Positions 24,507-32,779 of a stretch of DNA of 64,000 nt are shown one piece after another. The position numbers and the translations under genes were made by a program. Where the stretch lies: positions 12,423 through 76,422 of the forward strand of contig CAXQZM010000070.1 of the NCBI GenBank assembly GCA_964228455.1. The letters are read 5' to 3'. The stretch is from CAXQZM01 sp964228455. GTDB taxonomy: Bacteria; Pseudomonadota; Alphaproteobacteria; UBA7985. How positions within the stretch are numbered: position 1 is the first letter of the stretch; each line of letters opens with the position of its first letter. A model generated the notes under the pieces. That model did no database searches, had not been told where the DNA came from, and was given only the letters and a program-made list of their open reading frames with translations.

Positions 24507-25894
24507 AATTGCTGCTCCTCCATATTTTTCACAGACGGTGCTTCCCATGCGCACCTTTTTTCATAAATCTCACGTAACCGCCGTATCTTATCATTCAAGG
24601 GGTCCCAATTGTCCCTTGCGGCTATTTCTTGCCATAGATCTTCGACCTCAGTTAGAAGCATTGTTTCAGATTTATGTTCTACTGGATAGCCTGACCAGCC
24701 CTCCGATAGACTCCGCATTCTCTGAGAGAGATGTTCACGTTGATCGGTACTGAAATAATAAAATAGATCCTCAAACGGAAGCTGCTCCTCTCTCAGCTCA
24801 CTCAACAAGGCTTCTGCTAACTTTGTATCTGTGGCGAAATCACCACTAGAGTGAAGGCGTGTTCGCCAAAAAAACTGTGATATTGAAGCCGCTTGAAGCA
24901 AATCTCCAAACTCTGACAAAATGGTTTGAAGAGGAACAGTATTGGTGTGCAAAATCGAAAGAGCCGAAGCCAACGCCGTTAAATTCCAAGACACCGCCCT
25001 AGGCTGGCGCCCGTAAGCATAAAGGCCATTATTGTCGAAATAAGCGGCAGTAAACTTGCCATCGTAGGTAGGTAACCAACGCCACGGACCGTAGTCGAAC
25101 GATTCCCCAGTAATATTGATATTATCTGTGTTTAGGACACCATGAACAAATCCTGCCATCATCCAGCCAGCGAGAGTTAATGCTTTACGCCGCACAATTT
25201 CACGAAGAAGTATCTGCACTGCTTCGATAATACCCAACCGTTGGTCATCAATTCGGTAGTAGTGCGTTAAAACGTAGCGCACCAGGTGCTCCATTAAGTC
25301 GGCTCTTTTCTCGAAAGCTAATCGCTGAAAAGTCCCGATCCGAATATGCGAATGTGACAAGCGAGTCAGCATAGCCGATCTTGCCGGTGAAGGTTCGTCT
25401 CCACGATAAAGTTCAGTATCTAGATCCTCGACTATTGCAAATGTTCGAGAAGTGGGCACTCCCTGAGACTCCAGCATAGAAGTTGCTAGTAGTTCTCGCA
25501 CAGCTCCTTTTAGCGTCAGTCGCCCATCACCTGAACGAGAATATGGCGTGATACCCGTGCCTTTTGTCCCAAAATCTAAAAGTCTTGAAGTGCCCCCGAG
25601 CTCAATACATTGGGCAAATAGAAATCCTCGGCCATCTCCTAGATTAGGATTATATACCTGAAATTGGTGGCCATGATATCTTAGTGCTAAGGGTTTCTGC
25701 AAACTACCCGGGAGAGGCTCAAATCTGCCAAAATGATGTTCAATCTGTGCGGCGCTTAAACCCAATAATCCAACTGAAAAAGCAGCATCTTGATTAAAAT
25801 ATCGCACCCTGATGTTTTCGCACATAACTGGCTCAACAGGATCAAATAAACTTTTTCCTAAACTCAAATGATCAGTGCGGCCCTTGAAATTCAT
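24503..25894 (-). CDS. selO: Protein adenylyltransferase SelO (YdiU/UPF0061)
   Basis: Pseudokinase-fold enzyme that transfers AMP from ATP to protein Ser/Thr/Tyr, linked to redox stress. The 463-residue protein shows RYHGHQFQVYNPNLGDGRG (about residues 71-89), DFGTKGTGITPYSRSGDGR (nucleotide loop), KGAVRELLATSMLESQGVPT and the metal/catalytic MAGFVHGVLNTDNINITG with DYGPW following. The order is that of the family; the length is slightly short. Translationally coupled (4-nt overlap) to the dienoyl-CoA-reductase-like SDR downstream. A terminator of rpmE lies just upstream of its start region. Confidence 0.94.
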   Translation of the reverse strand: MNFKGRTDHLSLGKSLFDPVEPVMCENIRVRYFNQDAAFSVGLLGLSAAQIEHHFGRFEPLPGSLQKPLALRYHGHQFQVYNPNLGDGRGFLFAQCIELGGTSRLLDFGTKGTGITPYSRSGDGRLTLKGAVRELLATSMLESQGVPTSRTFAIVEDLDTELYRGDEPSPARSAMLTRLSHSHIRIGTFQRLAFEKRADLMEHLVRYVLTHYYRIDDQRLGIIEAVQILLREIVRRKALTLAGWMMAGFVHGVLNTDNINITGESFDYGPWRWLPTYDGKFTAAYFDNNGLYAYGRQPRAVSWNLTALASALSILHTNTVPLQTILSEFGDLLQAASISQFFWRTRLHSSGDFATDTKLAEALLSELREEQLPFEDLFYYFSTDQREHLSQRMRSLSEGWSGYPVEHKSETMLLTEVEDLWQEIAARDNWDPLNDKIRRLREIYEKRCAWEAPSVKNMEEQQL

Positions 25895-25911
25895 CGGATC
25901 ATACTAAAAAT

Positions 25912-25940
25912 AAAAAAGCCCGCTAACTGCGGGCCTTTTA
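25912..25940 (-). terminator. Intrinsic terminator of rpmE
   Basis: GCCCGC-TAACT-GCGGGC hairpin flanked by A-runs on one side and TTTT on the other; on the minus strand it follows rpmE with a run of T's (complement of TAAAAAA at 25911-25917). It probably shields selO from rpmE read-through and could work in both directions. Confidence 0.85.
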
Positions 25941-25962
25941 TAACTGAGATGTAGCGATCTCA

Positions 25963-26190
25963 CTAAACCTTGAGTGAGTTGATCGCACCAAACCGATTCT
26001 TAAACTTACCAACCTGGCCGCCAGTGTCAGATAAACGCTGAACACCCGTCCATGCTGGGTGTGTCTTTGGGTCAATGTCTAAACGAAGGGTATCCCCCTC
26101 AGAGCCCCAAGTTGAGCGCGTTTTAAATTCGGTACCATCTGTCATAACGACGGTAATCTCGTGGTAGTCGGGATGAGTGTCAGCCTTCAT
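25963..26190 (-). CDS. rpmE: 50S ribosomal protein L31 (cysteine-less type)
   Basis: 75-residue large-subunit protein that bridges to the 30S head. MKADTHPDYHEITVVMTDG and the SDTGGQVGKFKNRFG tail are the alphaproteobacterial L31 pattern. It has no cysteines, so it is the form independent of zinc. Single gene with its own terminator; in many Rhodobacterales rpmE follows rplS in the rpsP operon, but here it is separate from rpsP by 21 kb. Confidence 0.95.
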   Translation of the reverse strand: MKADTHPDYHEITVVMTDGTEFKTRSTWGSEGDTLRLDIDPKTHPAWTGVQRLSDTGGQVGKFKNRFGAINSLKV

Positions 26191-26251
26191 GGCACAAACC
26201 TTTCAAATTCGAAGCCGGGGCTCTAGGGCGATTCAACAATCAAAGCAATAC

Positions 26252-27115
26252 CTAGCTTTGCGTTTCCCTCCATTGGTCCAACATGTGCCGAGCAATGGTA
26301 TTGCGCCTAGGAAAACCATAAGCTGGATCATTTTTGAGCCGCAATAAATCTTTATGACTAAACCAATCTGCAGTCTCAAGCTCATCTGCATCAATTTGGA
26401 TTTCCCAACTTGTAGCCACACAAGTAAATCCGACCATCAGAGAGCCTGATAAAGCCCACGGTTGGCTAGCTAAATAAGTAACTTCTGACACATTCAACCC
26501 GACCTCCTCAATTGTTTCTCTTCGGACTGTATCTTCCAATGCCTCCCCTGGCTCTACGTATCCTGCTAAAAGGGAGTGCAAGCCAGGCGGCATAAGCTTA
26601 CTGTTTGCCAAGACTACCTTTTTTTTATCAGGGCTTAAAACAAGCATAATCACCGCTGGGTCTATCCTTGGATAGATGTCTGTCTTTGCTATCTCAGAAC
26701 GCCGAGAACGCCCAAAATCTTGAAGTTCAGTTGGTGTTCCAGTCTTCGCGCAAAACCTGTTTTTAGCATGCCACCTGAGCATGTGCTGACCCTGGCAGAG
26801 GAGTGCCAGATGATCCTTAGGCACGCTATTCGGCAGCAACCAAAGGTCCGTTGGATCTCCTGGAAGCTCAACCAAATGACTTAGATCTTGAGCAAAAATT
26901 GCAACACCATTCCAATTTCCCAGAAACACTTGCAGCCCATTCGGGTCTGGTTTTACCCAGACTAGCATTTCTTGGTCAATCAATACACGTCCTTTAAAGT
27001 AACCTAGATATAGAGTTTCATCTAATGGCTCTCCGCGCTCTAAAAAACCGGCTGATAGAGGCATTAAGGGTGTAATATTGTCCATCTTCAACCAATTAGT
27101 TTTGAGAGCCATCAA
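26252..27115 (-). CDS. nudC: NADH pyrophosphatase (NudC-like Nudix hydrolase) with degenerate zinc ribbon
   Basis: Hydrolyses NAD(H) to NMN(H) and AMP, and in NudC also removes NAD caps from RNA. The 287-residue protein has the Nudix box GYVEPGEALEDTVRRETIEEVG-like segment (about residues 187-208) and IDPAVIMLVLS before it. The zinc ribbon normally has four Cys; here only one remains (NRFCAKTGTP...). The NudC marker SQPWPFP reads SQPWALSGSLM. It is therefore a NudC relative whose metal site and NAD-specificity motif have drifted. Faces the SRP RNA gene on the same strand. Confidence 0.85.
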   Translation of the reverse strand: MMALKTNWLKMDNITPLMPLSAGFLERGEPLDETLYLGYFKGRVLIDQEMLVWVKPDPNGLQVFLGNWNGVAIFAQDLSHLVELPGDPTDLWLLPNSVPKDHLALLCQGQHMLRWHAKNRFCAKTGTPTELQDFGRSRRSEIAKTDIYPRIDPAVIMLVLSPDKKKVVLANSKLMPPGLHSLLAGYVEPGEALEDTVRRETIEEVGLNVSEVTYLASQPWALSGSLMVGFTCVATSWEIQIDADELETADWFSHKDLLRLKNDPAYGFPRRNTIARHMLDQWRETQS

Positions 27116-27236
27116 CGCAAGTCAATGCCCGAAAATACAAGGTACGGTCTCGTATAATCGCCAATAAAATAGGCACTACCCATCCACTTCCGTATAAAAA
27201 ATTTGAAACAGATTTAATTGCTAGATGCGGAAAATT

Positions 27237-27340
27237 ACGGAAAGCTGGCGAACGACCCGCGCTCCATCCCCTATGGCTGCTCCGTTCCCGGCCTGACCAG
27301 GTTCAGGGCAAAGCTCGTCCGCCGCCAACTTTCCTCGCTC
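27237..27340 (-). ncRNA. ffs: Signal recognition particle 4.5S-type RNA
   Basis: On the minus strand the sequence CTGGTCAGGCCGGGAACGG followed by AGCAGCC matches the universal SRP domain IV loop (E. coli: GGTCAGGTCCGGAAGGAAGCAGCC). Flanking arms GGAAAGTTGGCG (27334-27323 on the minus strand) and CGCCAGCTTTCC (27250-27239) pair over 12 positions to close a long hairpin of about 100 nt. It lies in the gap between nudC and dnaX, where alphaproteobacterial ffs genes commonly sit. Ends are approximate. The protein partner Ffh is at 45.5 kb. Confidence 0.9.
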
Positions 27341-27372
27341 CATTCTATTGGTTTTAGTTAGAATCTCAAGGG

Positions 27373-29097
27373 GTGTCTTTCCCAAATCAATCGACTAAGT
27401 ATTTCTTCATGGAATTGAGCTTAACTGGTGGATCAGACCAAAACACAAGCTATCGAGTTTTAGCGCGAAAATACCGACCGCGTGATTTCTCAACATTATA
27501 TGGACAGGAGCCATTGGTAAAGACGCTAACCAATGCAATATCGTCTGGACGGCTTGCCCATGCCTTCATGTTGACAGGCGTAAGGGGCGTAGGGAAAACA
27601 ACAACAGCAAGAATATTAGCAAGAGCGCTTAATTGCTCTGCGCCAGATGTAACAAAACCAACGCCGGTGCCTTGCGGCAAGTGTGAAAACTGCTTGGCAA
27701 TCCTAAAAGACCATCACCCCGACGTTCTTGAAATGGATGCAGCAAGCCATACTGGTGTTGATGACATTCGAGAACTTCAAAAATCTGTAGCTTACCGACC
27801 TAGTTTGGGCAGATTTAAAATATTTATCATTGATGAAGTTCACATGCTGTCCACTAATGCGTTCAACGCCTTATTGAAAACATTAGAAGAGCCACCTGAG
27901 CAAGTGATCTTTATCTTTGCTACCACGGAGATTAAAAAAGTTCCGGTAACAGTTTTATCTCGCTGCCAGCGCTTTGACTTGCGACGCATCGATATTGACG
28001 TTCTAACAAAACTATTCAGTCACGTAATTGGTGAGGAGAATCTTGAGGCCGAAGCTGAAGCGCTATCGATAATCGCACGCGCTGCAGATGGCTCCGCGCG
28101 CGATGGCCTATCAATCTTGGACCAAGCCATATCTCTGTCAGGGTCGCCCTTAACCGCGAAGGCTGTACAGGAGATGCTAGGACTGGCAGATCGGGCTCAA
28201 ATTCTTGACCTATGTGAGCTTATCATGAGTGGTGACGTTCCCAAAACCTTGTTGTTATTTGATAAGCTCTACCAGTCAGGCGCCTCACCTTTAAGCATTT
28301 TGACTGATCTTGCTGACTTTGTACATTGGATGACCAGGCTAAAGGTTGGCTCAGGTGCCGATGATCCAGGTTTAAGTGAAACGGCACGAAACAAAGGTCA
28401 GGAAATGGCTGACGCGTTGTCAATTGCCAACCTCGCTAGAAGTTGGCAGATCCTAAGTAAATCAATAATCGACGTTAAAGCTGCAGACCATCCAAAAGAG
28501 GCAGCAGATATGGCGCTTATACGATTGGTATACGCCGGCACCCTCCCTACTCCTGACCAAATTTCAAAAAAGCTCTTGGGGGCGCCCCTTAAACGCCAGC
28601 ATGCCAGCGATAAAGCATCACAAAAATCACCAAGTGATCCGGATATAAAGAAACCTCCTTTTGATCCTCTTCCAGGCAGCTCTGGCGCTGATCCAAACGT
28701 CCGCGCAATTCATGAGCTTAATCCGGACAAACAAAGACGAATTGAGAGTCTAGAGGATATAATTGAAGCTTTGCTAATAGAACGCGAGCCTCTTTTAGCA
28801 GCTGATCTTCGAGCTTACGCCAGAGTCATTTCCATAATAGATGGTAACCTGATTCTTTCCAGAAACAGCAGAATCACTCGAGAACATCTCAACAAACTCT
28901 CGGCTCATTTACTGAAGTGGACAGGTTTTACTTGGCTTGTAACTCTAGCGGATGGTGATGGGGGCCCGACATTGGCGGAAGCCCAGCATGCAGCAACCAA
29001 ATCAAAAAAAGATGCAGCCGAAAATCACCCACTAGTCCAAGCAGCTCTGGAAGCCTTTCCAGATGCAAAAATGAGTGAAGTAGTCGTTATAGATTGA
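27373..29097 (+). CDS. dnaX: DNA polymerase III subunits tau (and predicted gamma)
   Basis: Clamp-loader ATPase and replisome organiser. The 574-residue tau has Walker A GVRGVGKTT (69-77), zinc cysteines Cys88 and Cys101/104/107 (CGKCENC), Walker B IIDEVHML and the SRC sensor; domain III ends near residue 400, followed by a linker and a tau-specific C-terminal domain. GTG at 27373 or ATG at 27409 could start it. At 28566-28572 the in-frame heptamer A AAA AAG is followed by GGGGGCGCCCC and, in the -1 frame, TAA at 28590-28592: a programmed frameshift would give a gamma form of about 406 residues. In relatives ybaB-recR follow; here they are 11 kb away. Confidence 0.96.
   Translation: MSFPNQSTKYFFMELSLTGGSDQNTSYRVLARKYRPRDFSTLYGQEPLVKTLTNAISSGRLAHAFMLTGVRGVGKTTTARILARALNCSAPDVTKPTPVPCGKCENCLAILKDHHPDVLEMDAASHTGVDDIRELQKSVAYRPSLGRFKIFIIDEVHMLSTNAFNALLKTLEEPPEQVIFIFATTEIKKVPVTVLSRCQRFDLRRIDIDVLTKLFSHVIGEENLEAEAEALSIIARAADGSARDGLSILDQAISLSGSPLTAKAVQEMLGLADRAQILDLCELIMSGDVPKTLLLFDKLYQSGASPLSILTDLADFVHWMTRLKVGSGADDPGLSETARNKGQEMADALSIANLARSWQILSKSIIDVKAADHPKEAADMALIRLVYAGTLPTPDQISKKLLGAPLKRQHASDKASQKSPSDPDIKKPPFDPLPGSSGADPNVRAIHELNPDKQRRIESLEDIIEALLIEREPLLAADLRAYARVISIIDGNLILSRNSRITREHLNKLSAHLLKWTGFTWLVTLADGDGGPTLAEAQHAATKSKKDAAENHPLVQAALEAFPDAKMSEVVVID
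28566..28592 (+). promoter_or_regulatory. Predicted programmed -1 ribosomal frameshift signal in dnaX
   Basis: Slippery heptamer A AAA AAG (28566-28572) in the exact X XXY YYZ phase relative to the zero frame (TCA AAA AAG). Six nucleotides later GGGG-GCG-CCCC (about 28578-28588) can form a compact G/C hairpin. In the -1 frame six codons (Ala-Leu-Gly-Gly-Ala-Pro) precede TAA at 28590. This is the same heptamer as the known E. coli dnaX site and sits at the same domain boundary. Confidence 0.65.
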
Positions 29098-29098
29098 A

Positions 29099-30082
29099 TC
29101 AACGCCCGTCACCCCATCGGTCGTGCAGCCAAAACCAGTCAGCAGGACGCTCACGGATCCAACGTTCAAGCAAGCTGTTATAGCGACTGAGAACGGCCTC
29201 TAAATCCTTATCATCACCCGGCATGAACAAATTTGGGTGAATGGTTAGATGAAAGTGCCCGTCATTTGCTTTCCGACGTAAATCTAGAGGTAAAATATGC
29301 GCTCCAAGACGCGCGCCAAGCTTCAATGGGATAATTGTGCTGCGCGCTGGGCGCCCAAAAAATGGCGCGTAAGTATTGCTTGCCCTTTGATCCAAAGCAA
29401 CAATCAAAGCATGGCCTGAAAGCATGTCTCGACGCACATAGCCAACCGACATCCGAGCGGAACGCGGATAGAACCGAGAACCATTTCGTGTTCGACGATG
29501 AAGTTGTCTCCGCTGAATTGAAGGAATAGCTAGTGGAGAATATAAAGCGCACAGGCTATTCCGCGTAACCTTCTCACCTAAGTCGAGCATAATCTCCCAA
29601 TTAGCTTGATGTGCATGAACCAATATAATTGGCCTACCTTCAGAAATAGCTAGATCTACGTTTTCTTGCCCTTCAATTGTTACCCGATCGAGCAAACACT
29701 CACTAAAGCGGTGATCATCTAAAAGCTCAAACGCAGTCTTCCCAAATTGACGAGCAACTTGTCTTCGAGTATTTCTTAAGTCCGAAATTGAAGCCGCAGG
29801 GAAAGCGAGTCTTAACCGCCCCTCGACCGAGCGTCGTATAATAGGAATAATTGTAAACAATAGCTGCGCTAAAGCAGAAAATAAGCTATAGCCAGTGGAA
29901 CGCGGAATTACCCTTGCAATCAATGCCAAAGTTGAAAAAGCTTGAGCGCCTATTTGGTCGCGTCTTGAACCCTTACCACGCGCTTTTTCAAGGTTTGATT
30001 CATGAATGAGGCCAGATGTGACCCGCTGCTCAAGCTCATTCGCAATGTCCGCATCTGTTAATCTACGCCTACCGTTATTCAT
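29099..30082 (-). CDS. Lipid A biosynthesis lauroyl/myristoyl acyltransferase family protein (LpxL/HtrB-like)
   Basis: Inner-membrane-associated acyltransferase likely adding a secondary acyl chain to lipid A. From the ATG at 30082 the product has 327 residues: a polar N-terminal extension of about 45 residues, a hydrophobic segment (YSLFSALAQLLFTIIPII), the catalytic HX4E motif HQANWE (about residue 158-163), and a C-terminal YNSLLERWIRERPADWFWLHDRWG typical of the family. The start overlaps the moeB stop by 8 nt; an earlier in-frame codon (30124) lies within moeB and is less likely. Last gene of the coaBC-dut-moeB unit. Confidence 0.85.
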   Translation of the reverse strand: MNNGRRRLTDADIANELEQRVTSGLIHESNLEKARGKGSRRDQIGAQAFSTLALIARVIPRSTGYSLFSALAQLLFTIIPIIRRSVEGRLRLAFPAASISDLRNTRRQVARQFGKTAFELLDDHRFSECLLDRVTIEGQENVDLAISEGRPIILVHAHQANWEIMLDLGEKVTRNSLCALYSPLAIPSIQRRQLHRRTRNGSRFYPRSARMSVGYVRRDMLSGHALIVALDQRASNTYAPFFGRPARSTIIPLKLGARLGAHILPLDLRRKANDGHFHLTIHPNLFMPGDDKDLEAVLSRYNSLLERWIRERPADWFWLHDRWGDGR

Positions 30083-30791
30083 TAAACTTCTCAATAAAAG
30101 TTTGCCGCCAATCTCTAGCATCAATTAGCATCAGATGGTCCCTCAAATAGCTTACTTTGCCCGTTACTAACTTCAGCGCTTCAGCGGCCATTATCTGAGC
30201 CACCAAATTTGCTAGTTGGCCCAGGACACCTTGTGCAGCGCAAGTCACTCTCGCGGACGGTGCCTCAGGAAATATAGATGTAAAGCCTGGGCTCCCCGCT
30301 GAAAATACCGTGACCTGCGCGTCCATGCCTATTACAGAACCAAAGATAAGAGTTGTGCGTGATTGACGCAGTTTATCGATTTGAACTCGTGTTTCGTAGG
30401 TGTCGGTGCAATCAAGCCAAAGAGTGGCGTTGCTTCCTTCAAAATAATTTAAGTTGGTCTGGATACGGGTTTTTTTATTTCGGGAGTTGCACAAATCTTT
30501 AAGCGCCAAAACTTTTGGTGTGCCTATTTGATCTTCCATGTATGGTTGCCGGTGTAGGTTTGATAATTCTACCACATCTGGATCATAAAGCTCCAACTGC
30601 CCGATTCCTGACTGGGCCAATGTCAGTGCTGCATTAGCTCCCAAACCACCACATCCGATGATGGCAACTTTTGCTTGAGCAATATCCAACTGACCAGTTG
30701 CACCTATCTCTGGCATCACCAACTGCCGAGCGTAACGCTCAATCTCTTCATCGCTGAATTGGTCAATAATATCAGACACCTGTTGATCCAA
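30075..30791 (-). CDS. moeB: MoeB/ThiF-family adenylyltransferase
   Basis: E1-like enzyme that adenylates the C-terminal Gly of a sulfur-carrier protein (MoaD or ThiS). The 238-residue protein shows ERYARQLVMPEIGATGQ, the nucleotide loop IIGCGGLGANAA (about residues 44-55), DPDVVELSNLHRQ with the adenylation Arg, and a final CAAQGVLGQL. The CxxC zinc pairs of E. coli MoeB are not both present: only Cys in TCAAQG is clear. Distinguishing MoeB from ThiF is not possible from this alone. It overlaps dut by 20 nt and the acyltransferase by 8 nt. Confidence 0.85.
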   Translation of the reverse strand: MDQQVSDIIDQFSDEEIERYARQLVMPEIGATGQLDIAQAKVAIIGCGGLGANAALTLAQSGIGQLELYDPDVVELSNLHRQPYMEDQIGTPKVLALKDLCNSRNKKTRIQTNLNYFEGSNATLWLDCTDTYETRVQIDKLRQSRTTLIFGSVIGMDAQVTVFSAGSPGFTSIFPEAPSARVTCAAQGVLGQLANLVAQIMAAEALKLVTGKVSYLRDHLMLIDARDWRQTFIEKFNE

Positions 30792-31209
30792 AACCGCCTA
30801 CATTTCGACCTGTATTGCCCAACTCATCAACCACAGAAAACTCGACACGCGTAACCTCGCTGATAACGAGCTGAGCTATGCGAGCGCCTCTTTCAAACGA
30901 TACGATTTCCTGGCCTAAATTAATCAGCGGAACTTTAATTTCACCTCTATAATCTGCATCAATGGTACCTGGCGCGTTTATGACAGTTAAACCATGTTTG
31001 ATCGCCAATCCGGACCGTGGACGTATTTGGCCCTCAAACCCCTCTGGGATCGCTATCGCAAATCCAGTTGAAACTAGCTTTCTATCTCCGGGCGCCAATT
31101 CAATATCTTCTGCAGAGCAAATATCTAACCCAGCACTCCCTGCCGTAGCATAAGTAGGAATATCCAGCCCAACTCCATTCGTCAGCCAACTGATTAAAAT
31201 TTTGCTCAT
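30772..31209 (-). CDS. dut: Deoxyuridine 5'-triphosphate nucleotidohydrolase (dUTPase)
   Basis: Trimeric enzyme converting dUTP to dUMP, preventing uracil incorporation. The 145-residue protein has the five dUTPase motifs: AGSAGLDICS, RPRSGLAIKHG, NAPGTIDADYRGEIKV (catalytic Asp), RGARIAQLVI, and the C-terminal glycine-rich RNVGGFGSTG. Standard length. Starts on an ATGA overlap with coaBC; the coaBC-dut-moeB order is typical of Rhodobacterales. Confidence 0.97.
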   Translation of the reverse strand: MSKILISWLTNGVGLDIPTYATAGSAGLDICSAEDIELAPGDRKLVSTGFAIAIPEGFEGQIRPRSGLAIKHGLTVINAPGTIDADYRGEIKVPLINLGQEIVSFERGARIAQLVISEVTRVEFSVVDELGNTGRNVGGFGSTGV

Positions 31210-32372
31210 GATAGTTTCTTTATTATTTTTTCTACCAATTTAGATGCGACTTCTTCCTTTGATTGGATAGGCCATTGCTCAGGCTCCTCATCACCTAAAA
31301 ACAATATTTGATTATCTCCTCCTCCAAATATTTGCGGCATCGCACCTACATCATTAGCCAAAAGCCAATTACATCCCTTGCGCACTCGTTTTTTCCAGGC
31401 ATTTTCTGCTAAATTTTCAGTCTCTGCTGCGAAACCTATAGTTAAGGTTTTATCTGCTACCTCAGAGCAAAGGGTGGCTAATATGTCGGCTGTCGGCTTT
31501 AGGGTTAAGGCAAGATCGTGCCCTAATTTCTTTATCTTATTTGTTGCGAACTCGGTGGGAGTATAATCAGCCACAGCCGCTGCACATACCAATATATCAG
31601 CAGGTAATGCAGATTGTGCCGCCTTCAGCATAGAGGCGCCGCTTAACACGTCGACTTGATAGGTGCCGCGAGGGGGCATCAAATTCGTAGGCCCGGAAAT
31701 TAGCGTTACTTCCGCACCTGCGCGAGAAAGAGCATCCGCAATTTCCCACCCTTGCTTCCCGCTAGAGTGATTTGACAAATAACGGACTGGATCAATCGCT
31801 TCGATTGTAGGTCCAGTAGTTACAATAGCGCTTTTACCACGTAATGGGAGATCACCTAACACCGCTTGCACCAGCTCGGAAATATCCGGCATTCGTCCTG
31901 GTCCGAACTCCCCACACGCCATTTCTCCGTGATCAGGCTCAATAAATGTATGTCCATCATCATGAAGCCTTTTTATATTTCTTTGGGTCGCAGCATTTTG
32001 CCACATTCGATGGTTCATGGCCGGGGAAAAAATGGCAAATTTATCTGAAGCTAGCAGCACTGAGCTAGCCAGATCATCTGCTCGCCCATGGGCAATTTTA
32101 GCAAGAAAATCTGCACTGGCCGGCGCAACCAAAATACGATCAGCTTCCCGACTAAGCTTTATATGCCCCATCTCTCTTTCGTCTTTTAAATTCCATAAAT
32201 CTTCGTAGACTGGATTCTCGCTAACTGCAGCCAGAGCTAGGGGGGTGACAAAATTTTTAGCTGCTTTTGTAAGCAAACACGTTACGTGCACGCCCTTTTC
32301 GCGAAGTCGACGAACCAGGTCGGGTGTTTTATAGGCGGCGATTCCACCTGTGACGATAAGCAGCAAATGCAT
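31206..32372 (-). CDS. coaBC: Bifunctional phosphopantothenoylcysteine decarboxylase / phosphopantothenate-cysteine ligase
   Basis: Two successive steps of coenzyme A synthesis. The 388-residue protein has a CoaC half (flavin-binding) starting LLLIVTGGIAAYKTPDLVRRL, with APASADFLAKIAHGRADD, PAMNHRMW and the active-site Cys in HGEMACGEFGPGRM (about 148-161), and a CoaB half from about residue 180 with TTGPTIEAIDPVRYLSNHSSG and the AAAVADYTP and NKIKK motifs. AAGGAG lies a few bases before the ATG. In relatives ubiB is upstream; here about 400 bp without a clear gene separate it from lepA. Confidence 0.97.
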   Translation of the reverse strand: MHLLLIVTGGIAAYKTPDLVRRLREKGVHVTCLLTKAAKNFVTPLALAAVSENPVYEDLWNLKDEREMGHIKLSREADRILVAPASADFLAKIAHGRADDLASSVLLASDKFAIFSPAMNHRMWQNAATQRNIKRLHDDGHTFIEPDHGEMACGEFGPGRMPDISELVQAVLGDLPLRGKSAIVTTGPTIEAIDPVRYLSNHSSGKQGWEIADALSRAGAEVTLISGPTNLMPPRGTYQVDVLSGASMLKAAQSALPADILVCAAAVADYTPTEFATNKIKKLGHDLALTLKPTADILATLCSEVADKTLTIGFAAETENLAENAWKKRVRKGCNWLLANDVGAMPQIFGGGDNQILFLGDEEPEQWPIQSKEEVASKLVEKIIKKLS

Positions 32373-32779
32373 TCCAGCTCCTTAACATTGCTACATGCGC
32401 ATGACGATACCATCTATATAGAATGCGCTACCCTGGGCAGGGTCTATCACCCACAAGCAACACTCAGGCAATTTGATTATGGAAACAGTTATGTTCAACA
32501 GGAAACACCGTGGCAATTATAACCTTTCATGGCCCATGCCGAGTAACTGCGGCGGCTTAATAAGGACGATGCTTGAAATAACGGGTGAGCAAGAGCGTAC
32601 CCACTTGAAGTGGGATACTTGTGATATGCTTCGTCAAAAAGCTGCTCCAAAACTCTTATCTAAGCGGCGCACTAGAAGATCTTGAGCGACCCGCAATAGC
32701 TGAAGTTAGTTTAAATGCTAAGGTATACCATATAGTAAGAATTGCGCTACCAAAGCACTTAATGTTCCTCACCAACACG
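32373..32779. other. 407-bp stretch with no supportable gene
   Basis: Lies between coaBC and lepA (both leftward). Six-frame reading shows only short open frames; those on the plus strand at 32473-32685 and 32621-32878 lack ribosome sites and resemble no family I know, and all frames are broken by stops. The only obvious structure is the near-perfect inverted repeat CCCACTT-G-AAGTGGG at 32600-32614, without a T-run. The first bases upstream of coaBC hold its AAGGAG site. It could be a decayed gene or an unrecognised regulatory RNA. Confidence 0.5.

Noticed and set aside
28990..29020. Second A-rich run near the 3' end of dnaX (CAAAAAAAGATG)
   Set aside because: Not in slippery phase and no downstream structure or early stop of interest.
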